DNA from: Phytobacter diazotrophicus
Lineage (GTDB): Bacteria > Pseudomonadota > Gammaproteobacteria > Enterobacterales > Enterobacteriaceae
Assembly (NCBI GenBank): GCA_004346725.1
Contig: SMDE01000013.1
Span: 1 to 64,000, forward strand
DNA: 64,000 bases
Direction: 5' to 3'
This document shows, piece by piece, positions 1 to 8,847 of this stretch (its first letter is position 1; each line of letters starts with the position of its first letter). Under the pieces are notes generated by a model, which did no database searches, had not been told where the DNA came from, and worked only from the letters and a program-made list of their open reading frames with translations. The position numbers and the translations under genes are program-made.

Positions 1-58
1 CCCACCTTCCGAGCCGCATATTCCCCTCACCCCAACCCTCTCCCAGGGGGAGAGGGAG
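1..58. repeat. GGGAGAGGG-hairpin intergenic repeat
   Basis: A short inverted repeat made of a CCCTCTCCC arm and a GGGAGAGGG arm, preceded by a CCCCTCACCCCAACC tract. The same core recurs at 6.3-6.6, 10.4-10.5, 47.8-48.0 and 59.7 kb, so this is one member of a dispersed intergenic family. It may extend beyond the left window edge. Confidence 0.7.
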
Positions 59-68
59 AAAACCGGTG

Positions 69-105
69 GTAGCCCGGATAAGGCGTTTGCGCCGCCATCC
101 GGGGT
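69..105. repeat. REP/BIME-like palindrome
   Basis: Resembles the enterobacterial REP (PU) sequence: GTAGCCCGGATAAGGCG, a short loop, then CGCCGCCATCCGGG. A related copy lies just downstream of dbpA at 1807-1840, so dbpA with its upstream small ORF is flanked by REP units. Confidence 0.75.
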
Positions 106-208
106 TACGACCAGGTGGGGAACAGACTAAATGCGAGGCAATATTCGCCATTCCTCCGGTCCACGATCCCGATTGTCTATACTCGATAAAACAACACGGG
201 AGGAAAAT

Positions 209-340
209 ATGGCCACACATCACCAGTCCGATGACCAACACACCAAAGATGTTAAAGACGCGCCAAACAAACAGAGGGAAATCCCTCGTAAGCGCGATGA
301 CAGCAAGGACGACCAGAAAGACCCTTTTAAAGCGAGCTAA
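209..340 (+). CDS. Small hydrophilic hypothetical protein (43 aa)
   Basis: An ATG ORF with a good ribosome-binding site (GGGAGG, 5 bases before the ATG). It encodes a 43-residue, very hydrophilic, lysine/aspartate-rich protein (starts MATHHQSDDQ, ends KDDQKDPFKAS) with no hydrophobic stretch, so it is probably soluble and disordered. I do not recognise the family. It lies 80 bp upstream of dbpA on the same strand. The longer ORF from 131 has no comparable Shine-Dalgarno sequence, so the internal ATG is preferred. No function can be assigned. Confidence 0.5.
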   Translation: MATHHQSDDQHTKDVKDAPNKQREIPRKRDDSKDDQKDPFKAS

Positions 341-420
341 AGGCAAACATATGTAGCCGCAATGACCGGACACACAGAGTCTGCTAGCATAGCGGCCTGC
401 AACTACTCAGAGATAACACC

Positions 421-1794
421 GTGACCGCCTTTTCAACCTTAAATGCTTTGCCCGCTGAACTCCTCGCCAACCTTGATGAGCTGGGTTATCACTCCATGAC
501 CCCGGTCCAGGCGGCGGCATTGCCGGCGATCCTTGAAGGCAAAGACGTGCGCGTACAGGCGCAGACCGGCAGCGGCAAAACCGCCGCTTTTGGCTTAGGC
601 TTGCTGCAGCACATCGATGCCAGCCAGTTTGTGACCCAATCTCTGGTGCTATGCCCAACGCGTGAGCTGGCCGACCAGGTCGCCAAAGAGCTTCGTCGTC
701 TGGCGCGTTATCTGCCCAACATTAAAATTCTGACCTTGTGCGGCGGTGTGCCGTTTGGTGCACAGCGCGATTCGCTCCAGCATGCGCCGCATATCATCGT
801 CGCCACGCCGGGTCGTCTGCTGGATCATCTGGAAAAAGCCACCGTCAACCTGGACGCCCTGAAAACGCTGGTCCTGGACGAAGCCGATCGCATGCTCGAT
901 ATGGGCTTTAGCGACGCCATTGACGCCATCCTGCGCCATGCGCCGGAACGTCGTCAGACGCTGCTCTTTTCCGCCACCTGGCCTGCGGCCATTGCGGCCA
1001 TCAGTACCCGTTTCCAGCGCGATCCGCAAACCATTGAAATCGACTCGGTCGAAACCTTACCGGCGGTGGAACAGCACTTCTATGAAGTCTCGCGCAGGGA
1101 AAAAATTCCGCTGCTGCTGAGTCTGTTAAGCAAGCATCAGCCAGCTTCCTGCGTGGTGTTCTGCAACACCAAAAAAGATTGCCAGGAAGTGTGCGATGCG
1201 CTGAATGAGCGTAACCAGAGCGCGCTGGCGCTGCATGGCGATATGGAACAGCGTGACCGCGACCAGACGCTGGTGCGCTTTGCCAACGGCAGTAGCCGTG
1301 TTCTGGTGGCTACCGACGTCGCCGCGCGCGGGCTGGATATCAAAGCGCTGGAGATGGTCATCAACTACGAGCTGTCCTGGGACCCGGAAGTGCACGTACA
1401 CCGCATTGGCCGTACCGCGCGTGCCGGGCAGAGCGGTATGGCGCTTAGCCTGTGCGCACCGGAAGAAGCGCAGCGTGCGGCTATTCTCGGTGAAATGCTG
1501 GCTATTTCGCTCGACTGGCAATCCCCGGTTATCAGCAACAACATCAAGCCGCTGGAAGCGGAGATGGCGACCCTGTGCATCGATGGCGGTAAGAAAGCCA
1601 AAATGCGCCCCGGTGATATTCTGGGCGCACTGACCGGTGATATTGGCCTGGATGGCGCGGATATCGGCAAGATTGATATGCACCCGATGCATGCCTATGT
1701 TGCCGTGCGTCAGTCCGTGGCAAAACAGGCCTGGAAGCAACTCCAGCAGGGCAAAATCAAAGGCAAAGCCTGCCGGGTGCGTCTGCTCAAGTAA
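421..1794 (+). CDS. dbpA: ATP-dependent RNA helicase DbpA
   Basis: DEAD-box RNA helicase that acts on 23S rRNA hairpin 92 during assembly of the 50S subunit. Residues 1-60 carry the Q motif and Walker A AQTGSGKT (47-54). PTRELA, DEAD (in LVLDEADRML), SAT and HRIGRTAR follow in the usual order. The C-terminal ~75 residues match the DbpA-specific RNA-binding domain (MRPGDILGALTGD, ending CRVRLLK). Length 457 aa equals E. coli DbpA. The start is GTG; the N-terminus MTAFSTLNALP matches E. coli DbpA as I remember it. In K-12 dbpA lies elsewhere (near zntB/ttcA), so its place beside a sugar cassette is a rearrangement relative to K-12. It is flanked by REP elements. Confidence 0.97.
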   Translation: MTAFSTLNALPAELLANLDELGYHSMTPVQAAALPAILEGKDVRVQAQTGSGKTAAFGLGLLQHIDASQFVTQSLVLCPTRELADQVAKELRRLARYLPNIKILTLCGGVPFGAQRDSLQHAPHIIVATPGRLLDHLEKATVNLDALKTLVLDEADRMLDMGFSDAIDAILRHAPERRQTLLFSATWPAAIAAISTRFQRDPQTIEIDSVETLPAVEQHFYEVSRREKIPLLLSLLSKHQPASCVVFCNTKKDCQEVCDALNERNQSALALHGDMEQRDRDQTLVRFANGSSRVLVATDVAARGLDIKALEMVINYELSWDPEVHVHRIGRTARAGQSGMALSLCAPEEAQRAAILGEMLAISLDWQSPVISNNIKPLEAEMATLCIDGGKKAKMRPGDILGALTGDIGLDGADIGKIDMHPMHAYVAVRQSVAKQAWKQLQQGKIKGKACRVRLLK

Positions 1795-1806
1795 GACGGT
1801 GAACGG

Positions 1807-1840
1807 TAACCCGGATAAGGCGTTACGCCGACATCCGGGA
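1807..1840. repeat. REP-like palindrome downstream of dbpA
   Basis: ACCCGGATAAGGCG, a short loop, then CGACATCCGGGA: a single REP-type unit in the ~70 bp between the convergent ends of dbpA and the GH127 gene. No separate T-rich terminator is obvious here, so the palindrome may protect both 3' ends. Confidence 0.7.
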
Positions 1841-1864
1841 CATTCCGGCGATTACAGCACCCGG

Positions 1865-3814
1865 TTACCTTTCCTCGTTAACCCAAATCCGCATCTCCCC
1901 TTCGCCGCGATTTGCCCAGGAAAACCACGGAATAAAGGTCAGCGTCTGCGCCTGGCGTTCGCCTGGCGTTTTGTCATAACGCCACAGAGCCTGCTGCCCC
2001 GCGTCAGCCGCTGTTTGCTTATAGCCCTGCGCCTGAATCAGCATTTTATGGGCGAAAATCCCCTTACCCTCAAAAACGGTGAATGTCGCCTGCGGTGAGA
2101 GCCACAGATTATGCAGCTCTTCCCCGTTGTCCGCCTGCTCCAGACAGTAAACCAGCGGCCCGCGCTGAATCGCCACTTTACCCGCCACATGACGCAGCAG
2201 CGGATTGCCATAAACCCGGCGTACCGGCATTGGCAGGGTGAGCGTCAGGGTATCGCCCTCCTGCCAGCGGCGCTGAATATGCAAATAGCCTTTACGGACA
2301 TCGCTGGCCACCTCCGCGCCGTTCAGCGTGATGTGCGGATCGGCGCACCAGTCCGGCAGACGCAGCGCCAGCGTATGGTCAACCGCCTGCGGTGACTCGA
2401 TGGTAATGGTGACCTGCTCCTGCCACGGATAGTTGCCGCTGACCCGCAGCCGCAGCGCCTGGCCGCCCACCGGGATCTCCACGCTATTGCCAACGTAGAG
2501 GTTGATGTAAAGCGCATCTTCGCGCGGAGTGTAGAGATAATGGCCGAGCGAGGTGAGTACGCGGGCGATATTCGGGGGGCAGCAGGCACAGCCAAACCAG
2601 CGCTGACGAACCGGTTTCACATGGTCATAGATATGGTTGAATTTCAGGGATTTCGGGTGCACTTCCAGCGGGTTAACGTAGAAGAAGTGCTTCCCGTCCA
2701 GTGCCATGCCGCCGAGCACCGTATTGTAGAGCGCACGCTCCATCACATCGGCGTACTGGCTGTCGGCCTCCATCTCCAGCATTCTGCGGGCGAACATCAT
2801 CAGCCCAATGGAGGCACAGCTTTCGGCATACACCGTGTCGTTGGGCAGATCGTAATCGCTGCTGAACGCTTCGCCGCTGCTCTGCGAGCCGATGCCGCCG
2901 GTGATGTAAAGCTGGCGCTGCGCCATATTGTTCCATAGCCGCAGGCAATCCTGACGCTTCCCTTCGTCCTGGCTTAAGCGCGCCAGGTGGGCCACGCCGG
3001 TCATCAGGTAGACGAAGCGTACCGCGTGGCCGATAGCCGTTTGCTGTTCGGCTAACGGCTGGTGTGCCTGACTGTAGGCTTTGTCTTTGACCATCCACGC
3101 CGGGCCGTAGTTATGCCAGTAAGAGGTCCGCCCGCGTTTTTCATATTCGACATCGTAGAAATGCGGCTGCGTGCCACGCTGCTCAACAAAGTAATTCACC
3201 AGCGCCAGATAGCGGGGCTGCTGAGTAACTTCGTACAAACGCATCAGCGCCAGTTCGATCTCCGGATGCCCTGGATAGCCGTGCAACTGCTGTTCACCGG
3301 GGCCGAAGACCGAATCGATATGATCCGCCAGGCGACAGACCACCTCCAGCAGACGGCGTTTCCCGGTGCCCTGAAAATAAGCCACCCCCGCCTCGATCAT
3401 ATGCCCGGCGCAATAGAGCTCATGGCATTCGGCCAGGTTGGTCCAACGGTCCTGCGGCGCTTTGACCGTGAAATAGGTGTTGAGATAACCATCGTCACAC
3501 TGGGCTGCGGCGACCAGCTCGATCACCTCATCGGCAGTCTTCTCCAGTTCCGCATCCGGCTTCTGGCACAGTGACCAGGCCACCGCTTCCAGCCACTTGG
3601 CGACGTCGCTGTCCTGAAAGACCATGCCGTAAAACTCCCCCTCCTGCAGCCCGGCGGCGATACGAAAGTTTTCAATCGCATGGCTGGGGTCGGCTTCGGC
3701 GATACGGTCATTCAGCGCATCCCACTGGTAGGGAATAACAACCTCGCGCACCAGTTGTTGATACTGGCCGAGAAACGCATCGCTGACTTTCAGTTTGTGC
3801 AGATCGACTTCCAT
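1865..3814 (-). CDS. GH127 family glycoside hydrolase (beta-L-arabinofuranosidase-like)
   Basis: Cytoplasmic (no signal peptide) 649-aa enzyme of glycoside hydrolase family 127, whose characterised members such as HypBA1 release L-arabinofuranose from beta-linked arabinosides. Family zinc/catalytic residues can be placed: Glu315 (SGEAFSS), Glu331 and Cys333 (YAESC), and the cysteine cluster at 409-412 (GCACCPPN), which holds the nucleophilic Cys and zinc ligands in HypBA1. I start at the ATG at 3814, with AAGGAG 6 bases upstream, rather than an upstream ATG that would overlap the transporter. It lies 10 bp after the GPH symporter in one operon. Substrate is inferred from the family; arabinoside versus another pentoside cannot be settled from sequence. 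Confidence 0.9.
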   Translation of the reverse strand: MEVDLHKLKVSDAFLGQYQQLVREVVIPYQWDALNDRIAEADPSHAIENFRIAAGLQEGEFYGMVFQDSDVAKWLEAVAWSLCQKPDAELEKTADEVIELVAAAQCDDGYLNTYFTVKAPQDRWTNLAECHELYCAGHMIEAGVAYFQGTGKRRLLEVVCRLADHIDSVFGPGEQQLHGYPGHPEIELALMRLYEVTQQPRYLALVNYFVEQRGTQPHFYDVEYEKRGRTSYWHNYGPAWMVKDKAYSQAHQPLAEQQTAIGHAVRFVYLMTGVAHLARLSQDEGKRQDCLRLWNNMAQRQLYITGGIGSQSSGEAFSSDYDLPNDTVYAESCASIGLMMFARRMLEMEADSQYADVMERALYNTVLGGMALDGKHFFYVNPLEVHPKSLKFNHIYDHVKPVRQRWFGCACCPPNIARVLTSLGHYLYTPREDALYINLYVGNSVEIPVGGQALRLRVSGNYPWQEQVTITIESPQAVDHTLALRLPDWCADPHITLNGAEVASDVRKGYLHIQRRWQEGDTLTLTLPMPVRRVYGNPLLRHVAGKVAIQRGPLVYCLEQADNGEELHNLWLSPQATFTVFEGKGIFAHKMLIQAQGYKQTAADAGQQALWRYDKTPGERQAQTLTFIPWFSWANRGEGEMRIWVNEER

Positions 3815-3824
3815 TACAGACTCC

Positions 3825-5225
3825 TTAAGACTGAACATGACGCTGGCGCAGATCGGTGGCAATACGCGCCATCATGGGATTGTTGAGCTTGCAGGCGCGG
3901 ATAGCGAACGCCAGCAGCAGGTGGAACAGGGCAGGCAGCAGCGTCTCCATTGCGGTGATGCCTTGTAACGAGGCGGGTGTCTGATTTCCTGCGCCGGGCT
4001 GATAGGCGACGAAAACGAACACCAGGCTGATGATGACGGCGCTGGATGCCCACGCGAGCTTGATGCAGAAGAGGTTGAAGGCGAAGTTCATACCGGACGA
4101 ACGCACGCCGGTCTTCCACTCGCCGTAATCATCGGCGAAGGCCATCAGTGAGAAATGCAGCGGCAGGGTAAAGCCGAGGATCACGCCATTGCCCAGAATG
4201 ACCGCCAGCCACAGGGTCTGCCAGGCCGGTCCGGTAGGCAGGAGCCACATCATCACCGACAGCGCGGCCAGCACGAGGTTGGTGTAGTAGTAGAATTTCA
4301 CCGTGTCGAAGCGTTTTGACAGCGGGTTAACCAGCACCGAGCCAAGAATCGAGGCAAAGGTCACCATGGTGAAAAATAGCGAGGTATAACCGGTGCTGCC
4401 TTGCAGTACATAGGTGATGAAGTACATGTAGCCGCCGCCGCGAATGTTGAACACATTGATCAGCAGGAAAGACATCAGCAGCATCAGTAACAACTGGTCG
4501 TTTCTACGCAGCCCCGCCAGATGTTCACGCAGGGTGAATTTACCCATCGTCGACAGCGGCACCCGTTCGCGCACCCAGAAGAAACAGCACAGGAACATCA
4601 CCACGGCGATGGCGCACAGCACGCCGACACCGAGCTGATAACCCTGCGCGGCATTCCCTTTACCCAAGGAGGAGACCAGCCACGGCAGGCCAACTGAGAC
4701 CAGAAAACCCGCCACGCCACAGAGCACAAAACGCCAGGACTGACAGGAGATCACTTCGCTATGACGCGTGGTCATCGTATTGATCAGCGCGCAGTAGGGC
4801 ACGTTGATGGCGGTATAACCCACAGAAAGCAGAAGATAAGTGCCAAACGCCCAGGCAATTTTCACGTTCATGCTGGCATCGGGGACGGTGAAGGTCAGCA
4901 CACCGATAATGCCGATAGGCAGGGCAATCCATAGCTGCCAGGGGCGAAAACGGCCCCAGCGACTTTGGGTGCGGTCAGCAATGATCCCCATTACCGGGTC
5001 GGATATGGCATCGAATACACGTAATGCCATAAACAGTGTGCCGACCAGCGCCGGGGTTAAGCCAAAAATATCGGTATAAAAAAAGGTCAGGAAATTCATG
5101 ATTAAGCAGGTAATTACCGTTCCGCCTGCGTCACCCAACCCATAGCCTATTTTTTCACGTACGGATAATTTATCGTCCAGCGCTTTTTGCGCTGAATCGG
5201 TATTGGAAATTAATGTTGAAGTCAT
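3825..5225 (-). CDS. GPH-family glycoside/pentoside:cation symporter
   Basis: A 466-aa, 12-TM major-facilitator protein of the glycoside-pentoside-hexuronide family (relatives MelB, YicJ/XynT, LacS). The family N-terminal signature is visible: [11 protein letters not shown], then [12 protein letters not shown], then [18 protein letters not shown]. It probably imports the intact glycoside that the downstream cytoplasmic GH127 enzyme cleaves; the gap between them is 10 bp. The operon is divergent from an AraC regulator, with a 200-bp control region between them that carries repeated TTTGCA elements. Cation and sugar specificity cannot be read from sequence. Confidence 0.9.
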   Translation of the reverse strand: MTSTLISNTDSAQKALDDKLSVREKIGYGLGDAGGTVITCLIMNFLTFFYTDIFGLTPALVGTLFMALRVFDAISDPVMGIIADRTQSRWGRFRPWQLWIALPIGIIGVLTFTVPDASMNVKIAWAFGTYLLLSVGYTAINVPYCALINTMTTRHSEVISCQSWRFVLCGVAGFLVSVGLPWLVSSLGKGNAAQGYQLGVGVLCAIAVVMFLCCFFWVRERVPLSTMGKFTLREHLAGLRRNDQLLLMLLMSFLLINVFNIRGGGYMYFITYVLQGSTGYTSLFFTMVTFASILGSVLVNPLSKRFDTVKFYYYTNLVLAALSVMMWLLPTGPAWQTLWLAVILGNGVILGFTLPLHFSLMAFADDYGEWKTGVRSSGMNFAFNLFCIKLAWASSAVIISLVFVFVAYQPGAGNQTPASLQGITAMETLLPALFHLLLAFAIRACKLNNPMMARIATDLRQRHVQS

Positions 5226-5261
5226 GGAAAACGCCTCACGGATATTCCAAAAGTAACCCGC

Positions 5262-5335
5262 TTATTTGCAGATTTTGTTGTGTAGTTTGCAAAGTACGTT
5301 ATTTATTTTGCATTGAATTGACCACACAACAAGGG
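5262..5335. promoter_or_regulatory. Probable AraC-type operator: TTTGCA repeats at 21-bp spacing
   Basis: In the divergent promoter region between the symporter and the AraC regulator, TTTGCA occurs three times at exactly 21-bp intervals (5265-5270, 5286-5291, 5307-5312), two helical turns apart, as for AraC-family half-sites bound in tandem. A perfect 9-bp inverted repeat, TTGTTGTGT (5275-5283) and ACACAACAA (5324-5332), overlaps them. That the neighbouring AraC protein binds here is an inference. Confidence 0.55.
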
Positions 5336-5433
5336 AAGGGAAAAGTACAAAAAGATGACGATTCCGACCTGATGCGTAAAGTGTGATTTTGATCCGGCGC
5401 GGGGCTTATATTTCGTTAATAATCAAAAACAAG

Positions 5434-6294
5434 ATGCAGTGTAATGGCTCTCCTGTAGCGAGAATTGACATATTTATGCTTGAATTATCCATAATATTTC
5501 CGCTTCGTGTGCAAAATGGCGGCTTATTTATCTCGCGCGGTGTGGGAAGCCATCCGTCACGGACTTTGCACTCCTGGGAGGTGATTTTCGTCGAAAAGGG
5601 GACATTAACGATCCGCGAAGAAGAGAAACTCTTTACGGTTAATGCCGGCGAAACACTTTTACTCTGGCCGCAACGACGACATGTTGGCGTAGGGGAATTT
5701 CCGGCAGATCTTAAATTCTACTGGCTGCATTTTGAATTAACGGCTGCGGTGGAAAAAACAGGACAAAACAGTGTGCTTATGTTGCCGCAACATACAGCTT
5801 TAAATGATCCGCAATATATGACGGCGTTATTTCGCCAGTTTTTACATGAGCAGGAAAATGTCCATCGCAGCGTGGCAATGGAATGTATTTTACTGCTGAT
5901 TCTGCAACAAATATCAGCCTCTGCGCTTAGTGAGCGTGCCGTGGATAATCCAGGAATGGCGCTCGCCTGGAAAGCCCGGCAAATGATTGGTACGCAATTT
6001 CATCTGCCGATTTCGTCCTCGACGCTGGCAAAAGAGCTGCACTGCAACGCCGACTACCTGGGGCGGGTGTACCGGCGCGCCTTTCGTCTGACGCTGACCG
6101 AAGCCATTCATCGCCAGCGAGTACGGGCGGCGGAAAAATTACTGATCAGCGACTCGTTATCGTTAAAAGAGGTGGCGGGGCAGTGTGGGTTTCATGATGT
6201 GGGCTATTTCCGCCAGATTTTTCGCAAACACACCGGGCTGACGCCCGCCGCATGGAAGCGGCGGTATTGTAAGGAGCATATTAATTCGGGGTGA
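5434..6294 (+). CDS. AraC-family transcriptional regulator of the GH127 cassette
   Basis: N-terminal cupin-like sugar-sensing domain (HSWEVIFVEKGTLTI, then NAGETLLLWP) followed by a C-terminal AraC/XylS double helix-turn-helix over the last ~100 residues (SSTLAKELHCNADYLGRVYR; LSLKEVAGQCGFHDVGYFRQIFRK). It is divergent from the symporter/GH127 operon and so is probably its activator. The start is uncertain: GTG 5383, ATG 5434 and ATG 5476 are in frame and none has a strong Shine-Dalgarno; 5434 is a compromise giving 286 aa. The effector is unknown, plausibly a pentose or arabinoside. Confidence 0.85.
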   Translation: MQCNGSPVARIDIFMLELSIIFPLRVQNGGLFISRGVGSHPSRTLHSWEVIFVEKGTLTIREEEKLFTVNAGETLLLWPQRRHVGVGEFPADLKFYWLHFELTAAVEKTGQNSVLMLPQHTALNDPQYMTALFRQFLHEQENVHRSVAMECILLLILQQISASALSERAVDNPGMALAWKARQMIGTQFHLPISSSTLAKELHCNADYLGRVYRRAFRLTLTEAIHRQRVRAAEKLLISDSLSLKEVAGQCGFHDVGYFRQIFRKHTGLTPAAWKRRYCKEHINSG

Positions 6295-6307
6295 ATGTTT
6301 TGATGTG

Positions 6308-6626
6308 GTGCGGTCTGATGCCCTCACCCCGGCCCTCTCCCACAGGGAGAGGGAGAAACCAGAGCCCTTACCCCGGCCCAGCAAACCGGTGCTAAGGTGC
6401 AACCGGGCTCGATCGGTTCCCTCTCCCACAGGGAGAGGGAGAAACCGGAGCCCTCACCCCGGCCCAGCAAACCGGTGCTAAGGTGCAACCGGGCTCGATC
6501 GGTTCCCTCTCCCACAGGGAGAGGGAGAAACCGGAGCCCTCACCCCGGCCCAGCAAACCGGTGCTAAGGTGCAACCGGGCTTGATCGGTTCCCTCTCCTC
6601 TGGGGAGAGGGTTAGGGTGAGGGGCC
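6308..6626. repeat. Tandem array of 86-bp GGGAGAGGG-hairpin repeats
   Basis: Three complete, nearly identical 86-bp units (starting at 6333, 6419 and 6505) and a partial fourth core at 6591. Each unit begins with a CCCTCTCCCACAGGGAGAGGG hairpin (21 bp, 6333-6353 in the first), followed by AAACCGGAGCCCTCACCCCGG and a GGTGCTAAGGTGCAACCGGG segment. The array opens with GTGCGGTCTGATGCCCTC and closes with a complementary GGGTTAGGGTGAGGG. It fills the gap between the convergent ends of the araC-type gene and sgbE. Reading frames through it are artefacts of the repeat. Confidence 0.9.
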
Positions 6627-6641
6627 CAGACCGCAGAAAAC

Positions 6642-7337
6642 TTACTGCCCGTAATAGGCGTTCGCGCCGTGCTTACGCAGATAGTGCTTATCCAACAATT
6701 CAGACTGCATATCCGGCAACTGCGGCGCCAGTTGACGGGAGAACAGGCCCATATAGGCGCACTCTTCCAGCACCACCGCGTTGTGCACCGCATCCGCCGC
6801 GTTTTTGCCCCAGGCGAACGGGCCGTGGGAGTGGACCAGCACGGCCGGAACCTGCATCGGGTTCAGGTCGCGCGCTTCAAAGGTCTTGATGATCACTTCG
6901 CCGGTTTCGTATTCGTACTCGCCGTTGATTTCCTCGGTGGTCATCAGGCGCGTGCAGGGAATGGTGCCGTAGAAGTAGTCCGCGTGCGTGGTACCCCAGG
7001 CGGGCAGATCCAGACCCGCCTGCGACCAGATCGTCGCGTGGCGGGAGTGGGTATGCACAATGCCGCCAATCTCCGGGAAACGACGATACAGCGCCAGGTG
7101 CGTTGGCGTATCAGAAGAGGGCTTTTTACTGCCGTCGACCACGTTGCCAGTGGCGATATCCACCACCACCATGTCCTCGGCTTTCATCACGTCGTACTCC
7201 ACGCCGGACGGTTTAATCACCATCAGTTTGCGGGTTTCATCGACGGCGCTGACGTTTCCCCAAGTAAAGGTGACAAGCCCGTGTGCGGGTAGCGCCAGGT
7301 TTGCCGCCAGCACCTCGGCTTTCAGTTGCTCTAACAT
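6642..7337 (-). CDS. sgbE: L-ribulose-5-phosphate 4-epimerase (SgbE/UlaF/AraD family)
   Basis: Zinc-dependent class II aldolase-fold epimerase that turns L-ribulose 5-phosphate into D-xylulose 5-phosphate, the last step of the yia/ula route. Metal-binding histidines are visible in THSRHATIW and [10 protein letters not shown], and the family N-terminus [23 protein letters not shown] is present. Length 231 aa is normal. It is the last gene of the yiaK operon (yiaS of Klebsiella nomenclature); its start overlaps the end of sgbU by 7 bp and has an AAGGAGG ribosome-binding site. The 3' end abuts the 86-bp repeat array. AraD is an alternative by similarity, but the context decides for sgbE. Confidence 0.95.
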   Translation of the reverse strand: MLEQLKAEVLAANLALPAHGLVTFTWGNVSAVDETRKLMVIKPSGVEYDVMKAEDMVVVDIATGNVVDGSKKPSSDTPTHLALYRRFPEIGGIVHTHSRHATIWSQAGLDLPAWGTTHADYFYGTIPCTRLMTTEEINGEYEYETGEVIIKTFEARDLNPMQVPAVLVHSHGPFAWGKNAADAVHNAVVLEECAYMGLFSRQLAPQLPDMQSELLDKHYLRKHGANAYYGQ

Positions 7338-8191
7338 ACGAATCCTCCTTCCTGCATACGGGCTTCAATCCAGCGACGGGCCTGGATGATCTCCAGCACT
7401 GGCTCTTTGGCTTTTTCGGTCCACATCTCAATCAGAAATGCGCCGCGATAATTCAGGTTCTGCAACGTGCTGAACACATTGACGAAATCCACACAGCCTT
7501 CGCCAAACGGCACATCACGGAACTGACCAGGGCTGGTTTCGGTGACGGGCTGCGTGTCTTTCAGGTGAATAGCTGCGATACGGTCGATACCGAGCGCCAG
7601 CTCTGCCGGTACGTCGTTACCCCAGGCGCTGAGGTTGCCCACGTCCGGGTAGACGGTGAACCACGGTGAAGCGAGCATCTCGTCCCATTTTTTCCATTTG
7701 GTAATAGAGTTCATAAATGCGGTATCCATGATCTCCACCGCCAGCATCACCTGTGCGCCTGCGGCCTGCTCCACGGCCCATGCCAGCCCTTCGGCGAAAC
7801 GCTGCTGGGTGCCCGCGTCATGCTCTTCGTAATAGACGTCGTAGCCCGCAAGCTGAATGGTGCGGATACCTAAGTCACGCGCCAGTTTGATGGCTTTGGT
7901 CATGATGTCGCGGGCACGTTCGCGCACGGTTTCATCGCGGCTGCCGAACGGGAAGCGACGATGGGCGGAAAGGCACATCGACGGAATCGACACATTGGTT
8001 TCCAGCATCGCTTCCACTAACGAGGCGCGCTGGGCGGTGGTCCATTCGAGTCGCGAGAGGCGCTCGTCGGTTTCGTCGACGGACATTTCCACGAAGTCGA
8101 ATCCGCAGCTTTTAGCCAGAACCAGACGCTCCGGCCAGGATAAGTCTTTCGGTAACGCTTTTTCATAAATACCTAACGGATGGTTGCGCAT
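7331..8191 (-). CDS. sgbU: L-xylulose-5-phosphate 3-epimerase (SgbU/UlaE)
   Basis: A 286-aa TIM-barrel (xylose-isomerase-like) epimerase converting L-xylulose 5-phosphate (or L-ribulose 5-phosphate) within the L-ascorbate/diketogulonate pathway. Recognisable by its N-terminus [19 protein letters not shown] and motifs [12 protein letters not shown] and [12 protein letters not shown]. It corresponds to yiaR of the Klebsiella operon. It starts 2 bp after sgbH with a GGAG site and overlaps sgbE by 7 bp, which indicates translational coupling. Confidence 0.95.
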   Translation of the reverse strand: MRNHPLGIYEKALPKDLSWPERLVLAKSCGFDFVEMSVDETDERLSRLEWTTAQRASLVEAMLETNVSIPSMCLSAHRRFPFGSRDETVRERARDIMTKAIKLARDLGIRTIQLAGYDVYYEEHDAGTQQRFAEGLAWAVEQAAGAQVMLAVEIMDTAFMNSITKWKKWDEMLASPWFTVYPDVGNLSAWGNDVPAELALGIDRIAAIHLKDTQPVTETSPGQFRDVPFGEGCVDFVNVFSTLQNLNYRGAFLIEMWTEKAKEPVLEIIQARRWIEARMQEGGFVC

Positions 8192-8193
8192 GT

Positions 8194-8847
8194 TTACGCT
8201 CCCCAGATGTCGTGGATGCGGGCGTGGAATTCTTCGGCGACCTGCTGCGGATTCGCCGCACCAGACAGCGCGCGTCCGGCAATGAACGCTTTCACATTGA
8301 TCTCTTTAAATAACGGCAAATCGGCAGGGGTGATGCCGCCGGTAATGGAGAGTTCGAGGCCAATATCGGACAGCGCTTTCATGCGTGCCAGGTCCGCTTC
8401 ACCCCACTGCTGGCCGCTCGCCTGCGCGTCACGACCACGGTGGTAAATGGCCTGACGCACCCCGGTGTTGTACCAGTCGCGGGCATCGTCGAAGGTCCAG
8501 TTACCAAACAGCTCAATCTGAATTTCTCCCCCGCGTGCGGCGGCAACGGCATGGCCTTTTTCGATGGTAGCCAGCGGTGCGGCACAGATAATAGTCATCC
8601 AGTTTGCACCTGCGTCCAGCGCCTGCTGGGCCAGAGTTTCACCGGCATCGGCCACCTTCCAGTCGGCAACGATGATTTTCTCCGGGCACTGGGCGCGTAA
8701 GGCGCGCACGGCATTTAACCCTTCACTGAGGCAGAGGATGGTGCCCGCTTCCACGATATCGACGTGATCTTTTAGCAACGCAACGTCGCGCTGGGCGGCG
8801 ACAAGGCTGGTGTGGTCGAGCGCCAGTTGCAGTAGTGGTCGGCTCAT
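8194..8847 (-). CDS. sgbH: 3-keto-L-gulonate-6-phosphate decarboxylase (SgbH/UlaD)
   Basis: Orotidine-decarboxylase-suprafamily TIM barrel of 217 aa that decarboxylates 3-keto-L-gulonate 6-phosphate to L-xylulose 5-phosphate, using Mg2+. Family active-site residues are seen: the Asp of ALDHTSL, the Glu of IVEAGT, and the Asp-Lys-Asp set of [10 protein letters not shown]. It follows lyxK with a 4-bp ATGA overlap and precedes sgbU by 2 bp. It corresponds to yiaQ. Confidence 0.95.
   Translation of the reverse strand: MSRPLLQLALDHTSLVAAQRDVALLKDHVDIVEAGTILCLSEGLNAVRALRAQCPEKIIVADWKVADAGETLAQQALDAGANWMTIICAAPLATIEKGHAVAAARGGEIQIELFGNWTFDDARDWYNTGVRQAIYHRGRDAQASGQQWGEADLARMKALSDIGLELSITGGITPADLPLFKEINVKAFIAGRALSGAANPQQVAEEFHARIHDIWGA

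Noticed and set aside
6392-6793. 133-aa ORF across the 86-bp array and sgbE end
   Set aside because: Mixture of repeat translation and sgbE antiframe; no support.
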